Part shown: positions 11,975 to 23,747 of the stretch, piece after piece
How positions within the stretch are numbered: the first letter of the stretch is position 1
Layout: every line of letters starts with the position of its first letter
Assembly (NCBI RefSeq): GCF_029407905.1
Contig: NC_073624.1
Coordinates: 5,220,501 to 5,284,500 of the forward strand
DNA: 64,000 nucleotides
Origin: Bubalus kerabau
Taxonomy: Eukaryota; Chordata; Mammalia; Artiodactyla; Bovidae
Direction: 5' to 3'
Translations under genes and position numbers: made by a program
The notes under the pieces: generated by a model
Told to the model about the DNA's origin: nothing
Databases searched by the model: none
The model's input: the letters and a program-made list of their open reading frames with translations, nothing else

Positions 11975-12600
11975 CTGAGATAGAAGCCACATTCCACACA
12001 ACGCACCCTTTTAAAACGTGCGACTCGGCGGTTGTCAGTAGACTCACAAAGTTGTACAACAGGCACATTGCCCTCTGAAGGACAGTTCCATCCAAAGGAA
12101 ACCCCGTACCGTCAGCAGTCACTCCTCCTTCCACACACCCCCGACCAGCTCCTCCCAACCACAAAACTGCTCTCTCGAGGGTTCTGCCTGTTCTGGATCC
12201 TTCGTATGAATGGGAACCGCATCGCTTGTGATCTTTCGTGTCGGGCTTCTTTCCCTTGCTGCTGCTGCTGCTAAGTCGCTTCAGTTGTGTCCGACTCTGT
12301 ACGACCCAATGGACAGCAGCCCACCAGGCTCCTCTGTCCACGGGATTCTCCAGGCAAGAACACTGGAGTGGGGTGCTATCACCTTCTCCTTCTCTCCTTT
12401 AGCACGATGTTTTCAAGGTTCACCCACGTTGTGGCACATGCCGGGGCCTCGCTCCTTCTTACGGCTGAGTCACAGTCCATTGCTCAGAGAGACACACTTT
12501 ACGGATTCATTCACCAGGTGATGGGCTTGCCACCCCTTTGGGCCTGGTGTCAGCCAAGCTACAACGAACACAGGCGTGCAAGCTTTATGTGAACACACGT
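11975..12600 (-). mobile_element. Old L1 3' region, split by a SINE
   Basis: Diverged antisense L1 with 'gttgtacaac', 'gaatgggaaccgcatcgct' and, after the SINE at 12258-12392, 'gttttcaaggttcacccacg' and 'acggctgagtcacagtccat'. The two halves continue the same element. Confidence 0.65.
12258..12392 (-). mobile_element. Bov-A2-type SINE inside L1
   Basis: Antisense copy starting at a (gct)n tract, then 'aagtcgcttcagttgtgtcc' and 'caagaacactggagtggggt'. It interrupts the L1 at 11975-12600. Confidence 0.88.
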
Positions 12601-13339
12601 GTTGATTTCTCTAGACCAGCCTTTTCTCAACAAGCTTGCCTTCAATTCACAGAGTTTAATATATCATAAAAGAAGACAGTTTCAACTGTGAAGAGAGTTG
12701 TGAAGAGGAGACACAGGATTCCCACTGAACAGAATCTCATTTGGCCGATGCTGTTTAAGGCACTTCTCCTCAAAATGAAAGCGATGCCCTGAATAGACTT
12801 GATCAAAAATGTATGTAGTCCACGGCTTCCCTGTGGAGCAAAACCATAAAACTGTCTAATTGGTCCCAATGACCTCCTGGAGATGGGCACTGATTGGTCC
12901 TCTCAGAGAGAAACGGAAAGAACACAAATCCAGCCTAAAGTGTCCTCTGTCACCCTCTGATACCACGCCATCTGCAAAACCGGCCACAAAGCAAATTTCT
13001 GTGGAGTATGTTCTATTTTCCCTCTAACTCAGAAATATTAAATCAGACACACAATCCCATGAAATAGAAGTAAAAGTAAATTAAAGGGAGGATGGGAGGA
13101 AGAAAGAGGTGTGCAGCCCTGTGGCATCCTGGTTCTGCCAAAGCCACCCCAGCAGGGGGGTGGGAGGGAGGTGGCCCCATGCTGCAGCCCTCCTCCATCC
13201 GCCTTCTTCAGGGAGGGAGCATCGGCCTGGGAGGCTGGGAGCCGGACATCCCCACCCAGCGGCCTTCTCTCCCCACCTCCAGCATCCTTCTCCCATCACC
13301 CAGCTCCCGCCTCCTCTCTGACCACCTTCTCAGTGTGCT

Positions 13340-13361
13340 TGTGTGTGTGTGTGTGTGTGTG
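13340..13361. repeat. (GT)n microsatellite
   Basis: About ten uninterrupted GT units followed by a run of G. Confidence 0.95.
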
Positions 13362-13619
13362 TTTGGGGGGTCCCCATGACACTTTCCGATCGTCCGGATC
13401 TTCAAAGGAAATAGCCCTGGACAGCTCCTCTCCATTCTCTTCCAAGGCCAGCTCATGCCATCCCATGACGTTCAATGCTTCCCTCCCGGTCCCAGTAACC
13501 CCCTAAAGGTCCAGCCCCATCTCTGCCCCATCCTCTGCTGGTGTGTTTCATGAGCATCTCTGACTGAATCTGCTGCTCCCCCCCACCGACTCCCAAATCT
13601 CTTCCTTATCTGAGAAGCA

Positions 13620-14255
13620 AACAGAATACTGTGCTCCAGCTTCAGGAGCCTGGATTCCACCCCTTCATTCCTTCATCCCACTTCCTGACTGCATCCACTT
13701 CTCACCACCTCCTCTCCCACCACCTTCGTCCAAAGCACCTCCCTAGGCCATTGCCACAGCCCCACCGACCAAGCATGCTGCCTCCTCGCTGGTGCTCTTC
13801 AGATCCCCAAGCATGCTGCCTCCTCGCTGGTGCTCTTCAGATCCCCAAGCATGCTGCCTCCTCGCTGGTGCTCTTCAGATCCCCAAGCATGCTGCCTCCT
13901 CGCTGGTGCTCTTCAGATCCCCAAGCTCCTCTCGCCCCAGGCTTTTGCACACGCTAATCCTTGCAGCCTGAATGCACCTCCTCCTGCCTCCCTCACTGGC
14001 TGGCCAGCTCTCACTCATCCATCAGGTCTCAAGCTCCGTGATCATCCTCTGAGCACTCCCCACACACCCCACCCAGGCCACATTCCCCAACATGGCTCTC
14101 ACTGCACTCAAGGGCCTTTCCCCAAACCTGTTCACGTTTGCAGTGAGAACACAACTTCATTTGTAACTATCTCCCTGCTGGACTTGACGCTCCATGAGGG
14201 CAGAAACTATGACCTCTTGTCTGTGGCTCTGTCTCCAGCACCCAGTGCTCACCGC
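13620..14255 (+). mobile_element. L2 LINE 3' region carrying a VNTR
   Basis: L2 landmarks in order: 'ccaggcttttgcacacgcta', 'catcaggtctcaagctc', 'gacttgacgctccatgaggg' and 'tgtctccagcacccagtgct'. The tandem repeat at 13769-13920 lies inside it. Confidence 0.7.
13769..13920. repeat. 38-bp tandem repeat, four perfect copies
   Basis: Four copies with no mismatch start at 13769, 13807, 13845 and 13883; the unit begins ccaagcatgctgcctcctcg. A fifth copy starts at 13921 but diverges after six bases. Confidence 0.97.
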
Positions 14256-14270
14256 CTGGCACTGAGTCCA

Positions 14271-14432
14271 TCAGTTAACCTGCTGAGCACCCACTGTGTG
14301 CCGGGCCCAGCCCGTCAGTCAACCTGCTGAGCACCCACTGTGTGCCAGTCAGTTAACCTGCTGAGCACCCACTGTGTGGCGGGCCGAGCCCGTCAGTTAA
14401 CTTACTGAGCATCTACTACGTGCCAGGCTCTG
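14271..14432. repeat. Four-copy tandem repeat with 44/34/44-bp periods
   Basis: Units start with tcagt(t/c)aac at 14271, 14315, 14349 and 14393 and contain 'ctgagcacccactgtgtg'. The third period lacks ten bases. The unit resembles an antisense L2 3' end, which seems to continue to about 14530. Confidence 0.9.
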
Positions 14433-14555
14433 GGAATGAATCAGGTGAGGACTCTATCCTTGAGGATCTTCTCTTTCAATCAGACATTACAAGACAAACA
14501 AATGCACACACTGTCAGGCTATGATCGACGTTATGGAGAAAAATAAGTCAGAACC

Positions 14556-14757
14556 GTGTGTTGGTCATTCAGTCGTGTCCAAATCTTTGAGACCCCACAG
14601 ACTGTAGCCTGCCCGGCTCCTCTGTCCATGGAATTCTCCAGGCAAGAGTCCTGGAGCGGGTTGCTATTTCCTTCTCCAGGGGATCTTCCCGACCCAGGGA
14701 TCGAACCCGGATCTCCCACACTGCGGGCAGATTCTTTGCCATCTCAGCCACCAGAGG
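14556..14757 (-). mobile_element. Bov-tA SINE, left member of a head-to-head pair
   Basis: Antisense copy from 'gtcattcagtcgtgtcc' through 'gatcttcccgacccaggg' to 'atctcagccaccagagg'. It meets the next SINE with no spacer. Confidence 0.93.
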
Positions 14758-14934
14758 TAAAGAGCCCACCTGCCAGTGTAGGAGACGCAAGAGACATGAG
14801 TTTGATCCCTGGGTCAGGAAATGGCAACCCACTCCAATATTCTTGCCTGGAAAATTCCATGGACGGGGAGCCGGGCAGGCTGCAGCCCATGCGGTCGCAA
14901 AGGGTTGGAGGTGACTGAGCAATCACACACACAC
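14758..14934 (+). mobile_element. Bov-tA SINE, right member of a head-to-head pair
   Basis: Sense copy that starts within the head (taaagagcccacctgcc) and ends in a short CA run. Its first bases overlap the junction with the inverted copy on the left. Confidence 0.9.
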
Positions 14935-14959
14935 GTCAAAATACAGTGGAGAGGCCTGA

Positions 14960-15480
14960 CAGGCACAGCTCGGCCAGGTGACCAGGTCAACATTACAGGG
15001 TCAGTCATGTTGTCACACGTGCCCTGGTGGGACGAGATGAGGGACCTTCACCTCTGTGGTCTCCCGCCCCAAACCCATGACTCTGAGAAAAACATCAGAC
15101 TAAACCTAATAGGAAGACATCCTACAAAACCCCTGCCCGGCCCTCCTCAAAAGCAACATGGTCATCAAAAACAAGGCAAGCCTGAGAAACTGTCACTCCC
15201 AGAGGAGCTAAGGAGGCAGGATGACTAACGTCATGTGGGATCCTAGACGGGACCAGAAAAAGTATATCTGCTAAGCACTAAGGAAACTGGAATAAATGGT
15301 GGGCATTAGTTAACAGTAATGTATTCATGCTGGTTCATTAATACAACAAATGTACCATGTTGATCTAAGATGTTAATAACAGGGGTAAATTGGGTGTGGA
15401 AATATGGGAACTCTTACACTATCTTTGCTATTTTTCTGTAAATTGAAAACGGTTCTAAAAAATAGTCTCCTGAAAAAAAT
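14960..15480 (+). mobile_element. Old L1 (L1M-like) 3' end
   Basis: Contains 'ggtcatcaaaaacaaggcaa', 'gttaataacaggggtaaatt' and 'tttctgtaaattgaaaacgg' before an A-rich end, a pattern I associate with ancient L1 3' ends. Confidence 0.5.
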
Positions 15481-15495
15481 TAGGCAGAGTTTGGG

Positions 15496-15650
15496 GCTAG
15501 AGAGGGCAGAGGGTGGCATCATCAACTCAGTGGACGTGAATCTGAGCAAACGCTCAGAGATGCGGAAGGACAGGGGAGCCTGGCGTGCTGTGGTCCATGG
15601 GGTCGCAAAGAGTCGGGCACGACTGAGCGACTGAACAACAGCACCGGAGC
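15496..15650 (+). mobile_element. BovB 3' end, short
   Basis: Encodes a remnant of the BovB C-terminus (IINSVDVNLSKRSEM, RGAWRAVVHGVAKSR) and ends 'cgactgagcgactgaacaac'. Confidence 0.85.
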
Positions 15651-16662
15651 CAAGCAGTCACATTGGACCAGCTCAAGGGCCGGCACTGAGGGCCTTTCTT
15701 GTGCCAGGCCGTGGGGCCAAAGGAGGCTCAACTGGCCCCCTCCTCGCTCCGGGAGTGCAGGTCCAGCCGGGGGACAGAGATGAAGGGTGAGCACCAGGCA
15801 TCATGAAGAAGGCTGACCTGAGGGGTCACAGGGCCCCAGGATCAGAGGAAGCAGCTTTCAAGGGCAGGATAGGAAATGGCTGAACAGAAAGTGGGCCCCT
15901 GGGGGGGCGGGAGCAGGCAGGCCTGGCATCCGGGTGGTGAGATCCCGGCCACGGAGGAGCGATCTGCTGTCGCAGCGTGGACCCAGCAGGGAGGTTGGAG
16001 GGGCCGGAGCCCATGGAGAGGCCACCAAACAGCCTCCACGCTGGGCTGGAGTCCCAGACAACCACAGCTTGGCCACGCTGCCACCGGACCAGGGGCACAA
16101 TTCCAAACACCACGCTTTTCCCCCTAAGACCCGAGACCCAGCAGGTCACCGGTGGTGGCTCTCAGAGGTTGACCCAGCACCTTCCCCCCACAACCCAAGA
16201 CCCCAAGACCTGGCAGGTCACCGGTGGTGGCTCTCAGAGGCTGAATACCCAGCGTCCAGACCCCCGAACCCAAGACTCTTGTGTCTATGAGTCCATGGGG
16301 CCTTTTCTGGACACTTAATGAGATTTCATTGGCTTGTAATTTTTTAGCAAAGTATATGATTTAAATTTAAGGCATAAAAGTAAGTGCAGGCTTAGGGATC
16401 CTAACCCCCTTTTTGGTCTCTGAAGCCCCCCTTCCGGCTTCACTCCGGTCAGAGGGATTCCCCCCCAGTTCTCCCTGCTTCTCACCCGCCGATCCCCTGC
16501 CTGAGCAGCTTTCCCTTCCTCCTGAACTCCCTGCCCTTCCTTGGGCCCTCACAGCTGCCTCAGAGAGACTGGAAGCCCCTGGGGCCAGGGACCCCCGTCT
16601 GCTATCTCAAACTGCCCCCCACAGCACCCAGCAAAGCCCGACAGATGCTATAAATACCAGGT

Positions 16663-16907
16663 GTGTGTGCCTGCTCAGTCACACTGAGTGAGCAGTGTGA
16701 CTGAGTGACTCAGTCACAGTCCTGTCCAACTCTTTTGCGACCCCGTGGACTGTAGCTCGCCAGGCTGTGGTCCATGGGATTTCCCAGGCAGGAATACTGG
16801 AGTGGGTTGCCATTTCCTCCTCCAGGGGATCTTCCTAACCCAGGATCAAACCCACATCTCTTGGGTCTCCTGCAATAGCAGGTGGGTTCTTTACCACTGG
16901 GAAGCCC
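16663..16907 (-). mobile_element. Bov-tA SINE
   Basis: Antisense full-length copy ending 'ttaccactgggaagccc'. Its 3' portion contains a local duplication that makes a 13-bp perfect inverted repeat (16674-16686 and 16693-16705). Confidence 0.93.
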
Positions 16908-16994
16908 AGGTAAGCAGGGACGGCTAATGAGGCTCCAAAGGTGGTTGATCACTTTTGGCTAACAATTTAAAAGATTTCGTAGGCAGAAGTTTAA

Positions 16995-17455
16995 AGTGCC
17001 CCCTAAGACCTCAATGGTCAGGCCCATAGGATCCCTCGGACAGCGCAATGATGGGACTGTACCCTGTGATCAGGCTGTTATGGGACAGCTGACCTCAAGA
17101 AACAGAGATTGTCCAAGGGCCTGACCTCATCAGGGGAGCCCTCTGACTTTGGTTCCAAAGGTCAGAGACCCAGAAGCCATAGAGGGATCCAGGAAGGGGA
17201 ACGCCGGCTGTGACTGGAGAGTGAGGTGGGTGTCTGCAGGAGCAGAGTCGACTTCCGCCACCCCAGAGCCTCCAGTAAAGCACTCAGTGCGACTGGCACC
17301 CTGATTTCAGCCTCAGGAGACCCTGAGCAGAGGACCCGGCCAACCACACTGATTCCTGGACCTCAGAATTATGGGCTAACTAATAGATGTTGCTTTAGGC
17401 CACTGAATTGGTAAAAATTAATGTACACAGCAATAGAAAACTAATACAACCAGCA
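16995..17455 (+). mobile_element. MaLR (MLT1-type) LTR
   Basis: Ends with 'cctcagaattatgggctaac', 'gccactgaattggtaa' and 'aatagaaaactaatacaa', a typical MLT1 3' end. The 5' half is diverged. Confidence 0.65.
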
Positions 17456-17534
17456 ATCCACTATCACAAAGCCAAGCACGAGCCTCACAGACCACAACAG
17501 TACTCCCTGTAAAAACCGTGCACTGCTGATGTCT

Positions 17535-17640
17535 GGGGTCTGCACTCGAGACCCAGCTCCACTGGGGTGTTTGCTGTGTGACCTGGAGCCAGTCACTTCA
17601 CCTCTCTGGGGCTTCAGAATCTTCACTGAAAAGAAGACAA
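17535..17640 (+). mobile_element. MIR SINE core
   Basis: Core 'ctgtgtgacctggagccagt' followed by 'cacttcacctctctggggct' fits MIR in sense orientation. Confidence 0.65.
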
Positions 17641-17939
17641 ATCAGTTCTTATCCCCCTGTGTTCTATGTGACCTGGCAACTTCCTTTCCAGAAGTTTCTC
17701 CCAAGGTGCCAGTCCAAATGTGCTCCTAGACATTTTCTAGCTCAGAAGCGATGCCAAATTTTGTGTGGAAAAAGCCGAATGCACAAGAGAAAAAAGCCTG
17801 TAGGGATGCAAATTAAACAATTGCCACTGCCTTCTGTTTGATTTTTACATCTTCCGGGTTTTCAGCAGTATATATTCTTCGGTAATTAGAAAGAATAATA
17901 ATAGATGCCATTTATAAAAATTAATCACTATCCAGATGG

Positions 17940-18880
17940 CTTCTCTGCCGAAACTGACAAGCAAATCCTAAAATGCAAATGGAAAGTCAAGAGACCCCAA
18001 AAAGCCAAAACAATCTTGAGAAAGAAGAACAAAATTGAAGAACTCACACTTCCTGATTTCAAATCTTCCTACAAAGCTAGAATACCAAAACGTGACACAG
18101 AGGTCAGTGAAACAGAAATGGGAGCCAGAAATAAACCTCATGTTACAGTCAACTGATAATCCGTGAGAGGGCTGAGACAATTCAATGGGGAGAGAACGGT
18201 CTTTTTAACAAATGGTGCTGGGACAACGGGATATCCACATGTGAAAGAATGAAACTGAACCCTTCCTTTATACCACATGCAGAAATCAACTCAGAATGGA
18301 TGTCCAACTCTTTGCGACTCTATGGACCATAGCCCACCCAGCTCCTCTGTCCCTGGGATTCTCCAAGCAAGAATACTGGAGAGGGTTGCCATGCCCTTCT
18401 CCAGGGGATCTTCCCTAAAAGGGACTGAAACCAGGTCTCCTGCATTGCAGGCAGATTCTTTACCATCTGAGCCTCTAGGGAAGCCCATGATATATCCATA
18501 TGATGGAATGTTATTCAGCCATAAAAAAGGAATGGAGTTTGGACACATGCTACAACACAGATGCATCTTAAAAAACACGATGCCAAATCAAAGAGGCCAG
18601 ACACAAAAGCCACATATTGTATGATTCCCCCTAAATGAAATACCCAGAATATGAAAATTACAGAGACGGAAGAATGCTATAGAGACAAAGTGGTTGCCAG
18701 TGGCCAGGAAGGGGGATTCAGGACTGAGTGCTGATGGATATGGGGTTTCTTTCTGGGGGTGATGAAAAGTCCTCGATTGATAGAGGTGATGGTTGGACAA
18801 CTCTGGGAGGACACCAACAACCACTGAATTGTGCAGTACGGGAATTCTACCTCAGTACATCTGTTATTAAGAAGCTAATC
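17940..18880 (+). mobile_element. L1 LINE, end of ORF2 and 3' UTR, split by a SINE
   Basis: Bases 17950-18170 encode a broken L1 ORF2 C-terminal region (WKVKRPQKAKTILRKKNKIE). Sequence resumes after the SINE with 'gatggaatgttattcagcca', a known L1 segment. Both halves have the same orientation. Confidence 0.85.
18301..18486 (-). mobile_element. Bov-tA SINE inside L1
   Basis: Antisense copy from 'tgtccaactctttgcgactc' to 'gagcctctagggaagccc', lying between two parts of one L1. Confidence 0.93.
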
Positions 18881-19114
18881 TCTAGAACGCAGGTGTTAGC
18901 ATCTGCCTCTGCAGGGGTCATAAACCTCGGCGATCTCACCAATGTTACTGTCACCAGCCCTGGAGCTCTCTGCGTGTCAGAAGCCCCTTTCTGATTTACT
19001 CAGCATAACCAGCAGCACCTAGCACATGTAGACACCGTCCGAGGTGTTTAAGCTACAAACGTGACCCAGTCTCTGTCTCACGTGGGTCGCAGATGCTTGC
19101 TGGTCCTCTCACAG

Positions 19115-19128
19115 CCACCAGAGGGCGC
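19115..19128 (+). promoter_or_regulatory. CTCF core motif, exact consensus match
   Basis: ccaccagagggcgc fits all 14 positions of the CTCF core CCASYAGRKGGCRS. It lies in unique intron 3 sequence, not in a SINE I recognise. Binding itself is not shown. Confidence 0.65.
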
Positions 19129-21398
19129 TGGTTCCTGCCCCACCACACCTCCACCCACTGAGAGTCAAACCCAGATTCACCTTCCGCCACCTCTCTGATC
19201 CCACCTCTGACCACCCTCGTCCTTGCTGTCGAAGTCCATTCTGCCTCCCTCGTTCGCCCTCATATCTGCCTGCACGTGTTTCCAATGGGGTCTCTGCACT
19301 TGGTGCCACCCTAGGTACCAAACAGCAGGTCTCCACTCAAATGCCCACCCTCAGCCACCCCACCGAAAACAGAAGGGAGAGGAAACCACCCCGCTTCTTG
19401 CTTTAGGTTCCTCCCAAGTGCTCACACCACCAGGTCACATATTCATTCGTCCCTGGACATGTCCGTCTCCCCAGCTGGACCGCCAGCCCGCTCAAAGCCA
19501 TCACCCCAGGAGGGAGACTAGGAACAGAACCTCGAAGGTTCTCAAACCAACTGAAGAGCTGCCTCCAGACCGAAAGGTCTCTCGGGCACGCAGACCTTTG
19601 CCTCACCCAGGACGCAGACCTGTCGGAAAACACACAGAGATGTCTCTGCTATGAAGAGACGAAAACTTCAAAAATTCCCATCTGGATCTCTGACCTGGTC
19701 AAAGTGCAAATATGAAACTGAGACAGAAAAGGGATAAAAGTCAAATTTCACCCAACAAGCCACAGAGGTCAGCTCTGAGAAGCAAAAGCAGACCAGCCGC
19801 CCCACTTCACTGCCGCCCAGCAGAGGTGCAGTGACCCCGGCCACCACCAGTCACCTTCTCCTTGTACCGTCCAGGTCACCCGTCTCGGTCCTCCATCTCA
19901 CAAAAGACTTTTTAAAGGTGGCAGCCGTCCTTATGTTTTCGAGATGTACTCATTTGCAAACCCCGACTCCCGCAGGCACGTGTCTAGGACGTGATATTAA
20001 TGGTGCCCTGGGCACAGGGCTCTTTGCATGGACCTTCCACAAGCTTGCTTAAACTAGAATAAAAAATTACTTCCCTGAGTTCTGTCTGAATGATAATCAG
20101 GACCTGCAGCCTGTCTCCCCCAAAGCTATGACAGTTATGTTTTAATCACTTCCAAATACGCTTGTCATGGCTTAACTCACTGAGGATTCAGGCTCATTAC
20201 AACCTGCAGACACATCACCAGGCATATCTGCCCAGAGAGGATGGCATCGTCTTCTGCCCAGAAGACCATCCTTGTGCAGCTGACTTTCTTCTTAGGGGTG
20301 AAAGGAGGGAGCAAACAGAACTTAATAACCCAGAAGAGTCTTGTCCAATAAACCGGGAGATGAGACGGGAGATCTGCTCCTGGGGAGAAATGCCAACCCC
20401 AGGGACGACACCGCCTGCCAGCCTTGGACCAACGCAGCCACCAGGGTGGAGGCCCCTCTCTGGCGATTTACTCTGGAAAGCACAAGAACTGCCATTCCTT
20501 CTTCCGAGGATCATTAAAAATACAAAGGATCTCATCTGTAAACTGCTATCCTCCCCGGGGAAGCACCAGCTATTCACCCTGTAAGAGAGTCAGGGCGCTC
20601 CTGGAGGACGCCAGCTCAAAGGACCGCAGGACGAAACCCGTGCAGAGAGGAGACAGGAGAAGTCTTTCTCAAACCCGCAGGACACTCACTTCTAAATTTG
20701 AACCACAGACCTGCCCGTGTGCCTCCCTCCCGGCTCGGCCCTGTTCACACCCACGTTCCAGTGCCCAACACAGCACCCTCCAGACAGCAAGCACGTAGCA
20801 TCCGATGTCACTCCCATGCGTGTGGATGGGCACAACGGTTCTCCTACTGCAATCTGAACCGGGATTTGAATCCAGGAAGCCAACTCCAGAGCCCACCACG
20901 CCCACCCCTTCACACTGCGTCATACACAGTAGGTGCTCAAAGACGGTGCTTCAACGAACCACCTCACTCTTAACGCCCGGCTTAGCCAGATCCTGGTGGG
21001 CTTGTTGGTTGGTTTGTTTCACGGGAAGCAGAGAGCAGCTCATATGTTTTAAATGGTGACAGCCCGGAAGAGGGAGGTTCAGAGAGGCTAAGTTGACAGA
21101 GAGAGACAGGACAGCGGCCCAGACGAGAGGTTAAAAAGTGCAGGTGATGGAAAACAGAGAAAAAGCAAGGAGTCTGTGCTTCCTCTCAAAGGTCCCGCTG
21201 GTCCCATGGCTGGGATGTGGCCAGCTGTCAGGAGGTCAGCCGGACCTCACCCTGACCTGCTCAGGCCTGCACGTGGTTCAAGCCCGGCACCGAAAACAAC
21301 CGCTTCCGGGCCGAATCCCAGCAGAGGTCCCTAGGAGGCAGCCTGTGCTGGGACCTGCTCAGATTTCATCAACCAGAAGCCTGGATAATCAGAGTCTA

Positions 21399-21610
21399 GG
21401 GCTTCCCAGGTGGTGCTAGTGGTAAAGAACCTGCCTGCCAATGCAGGAGACGTAAGAGAGGTGGGTTGGATCCCTGAGTTAGGAAGATCCCCTGGAGGAG
21501 GGCATGGCAACCCACTCCAGTGTTCTTGCCTGGAGAATCCCATGGACAGAGGAGCCTGGCGGGCTACAGTCCATGGGGTCTCAGAGTCAGACACGACTGA
21601 AGCAACTTAG
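21399..21610 (+). mobile_element. Bov-tA SINE
   Basis: Sense copy with an altered head (gggcttcccaggtggtgcta), then 'ggagggcatggcaacccact' and end 'gacacgactgaagcaactta'. Confidence 0.94.
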
Positions 21611-23039
21611 TACCCACACACAGTGCAAGATGGGCATTCTGAAAAGCAGTAAGGATCACACAGGCAAAGTGGACAGAGGTCTGTCTGCACCACCAGGCCT
21701 GGCCATCCGCCCCCTCACCTGGCTCCCCAGGGCTCCTGGTGAACCACCTGCACCAGTATCCATAGGTCCCCCCAGCCCTTGCCCCCTCATCCCAGAGCTC
21801 GCCTTCTCAAGATTCGGATCCTGGAGGTCTGAACTGAGGCAAAAGGCCTGTCCTGCCCATGGGCTGGGCTGCACCCTCCCCCGGGTGGTCCTGATGCAGA
21901 CCCTCACAACCAGCCAGCAGCCCAGCTCCCCAGTCAGCACCACGGTGCGCGGTGACCTCAGGGCACCAGGATTGAGCGGGGAGCAAAACAGTGACAGTCC
22001 TTGATGGCTGGGGGCATGTTCTAGAGGGAGGAGAAAGAACAAAACCAAACAAATAAACAGACAAGTGTTTCAGGCAACAGAAATTTGAGGCAAAGAGGGC
22101 AAGAACGTGGCGGGTGGGGCGGCACAGGCAAAGAGGGAGCCAGAGAACCCATCCCTGCGGAGGAAAAGTCAAGAGAAAACCAAAGGCTGAAAAATAGCGC
22201 TCCAGGCAAGAGGCTGCAGGCGGAGAGGCCAGGCACGTGGTGGGGTCCCGAGAGCCGCTCTGGGGGGTGATCTCCAAGCCCCTGGCACGTTCTGCCCAAC
22301 AAAGCATCCTGGTTTACATGGGGACCTTGGCGGGCAGGAGAGGACCAGTGTCTGGGAGGAGTGGGCTCTCAGAACTGCCCATCGGGTAAGAGACGGAGAA
22401 GAGGATATTCCCCACCCTTTCCGGTCTTTAGTCCTCCTTTGCCCCTCAAGGTATTAATGCCCCACACCCCCAGCCCCTCCAGTTGGCACACTGTACACCC
22501 CAGACATGGGCCTGTACCTGAACTGGGAATCTGGGGGACGTGGAGCTGCCAAAGCCTCCTCGGGACCCCGTCGGGCTGGCCCTGGATGCAGAGATGCTGT
22601 GGTCACTCCGTGTGGGCTGACCAAGGATGCACAGCTGCCCAGCGTTCACCCCAAAGAGGCCAAAACTGCCTGCGGTCTTAGGAGGCAAAGCAGAGGCGGG
22701 TGAGGCTGAGCAAACCTGGAAGGGGCAGGAAGCGGCTCTGGATCCCATAAAGCAGGGAAGTGGCTTGTTTGTCTTGCATCCCTGGGGTCCAGCACAGCTC
22801 CCCGACCCCCAGCCAGGGCGGAGATGAGGCCTCAAATGGACAGACTCATTCAAGATTGGACACTTCACACCAGTTCACAGGATCACCTGGGGCGGAGGCG
22901 GGGAGTTACTTCTCTCTGAGCCCCCGTGTGGATTTAAGGATGATACCCAGCTCCCTGGGACTTGTTTCAAGGAGTTGATGCTCACGGGCTGTCAAGCTTT
23001 GCTCAAATGTCAAAGAAGGAAAAAATCAGAGCGGGCACG

Positions 23040-23395
23040 TGATGGTTCATTTTAAGTATCAGCTTGGCCAGGATGGATGCCAAGGCAGCTGATGAAACAT
23101 TTGTTCTGGGTGTGTCTGTGCTGGGGTCTCCGGGAAGAGATCGGCATTTGACTCGGTGGCCTGAGTAAAGTAGAGGGGCTCTCCCCAGCATGGGAGGGTG
23201 GCACGCAATCCAGGGAGGGCCTGAACTGGACAAAAAGGTGGAGGAAGGCTACATTCCACCCTCTTTGTGCCTGGGGCATCCGTAGCCTGACCTCTCGGAC
23301 CCACTTTCCTGGGCCCCCACTGGCAGAGGGCACATTAAGGGACTTCTCAGTCTCCAGCATCACGTGAGCTGATCCTTATAATAAATCCCTATAGA
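23040..23395 (+). mobile_element. ERVL-class LTR (MLT2-like)
   Basis: Landmarks: 'gtatcagcttggccaggatg', 'ttctgggtgtgtctgtg', 'ggaagagatcggcatttgac', 'ggcctgagtaaag' and the end 'gatccttataataaatccct'. The order matches MLT2 LTRs. Confidence 0.7.
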
Positions 23396-23476
23396 GAGAC
23401 AGAGATATAGATAGAAACACAGGCAGACAGAGAGATAAGACAGGTAGATGGAGACAGAGAGAGGTAGAGAGACAGG
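23392..23476. repeat. Degenerate purine-rich (GACA/GATA) repeat
   Basis: Runs of agagacag, atagatag and ggtagatgg follow directly after the LTR end. Confidence 0.8.
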
Positions 23477-23552
23477 GCCACCTCCCACAGGTTCGGTTCC
23501 TCTGGGGAACCTGACAAGCACAGAACATCCCCTTCTCCTACTTAAATGCCGC

Positions 23553-23747
23553 CCACGCTGGTCCAGTGGTTGAGAATCCGCCTTCCCGTGCAGGAGATGG
23601 GGCTCCATCCCCAGTTGGGGAACTGAAATCCCACATGCCGTGAAGCAACTAAGCCCGCACACCACAACCACTGAGCCTCCGTACCGCAACCAGAGAAGCC
23701 CACGTGCTGTAACTGAGACCCGACACAGCCAGATAAACAAATAACTA
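23553..23747 (+). mobile_element. CHR-type SINE, long form
   Basis: Head 'ggtccagtggttgagaatcc' and body 'gaactgaaatcccacatgcc', then the long form's 'accagagaagcccacgtgct' and an A-rich end. Confidence 0.85.

Noticed and set aside
12642..12890. 82-residue minus-strand hydrophobic open frame
   Set aside because: Isolated, AT-rich, with no splice or family support.
13769..13920. Regular repeats as a CRISPR array
   Set aside because: The units are contiguous tandem copies without unique spacers, in a mammalian genome.
20162..20584. 140-residue plus-strand open frame
   Set aside because: No domain, no splice context and no resemblance to a known protein; likely chance.
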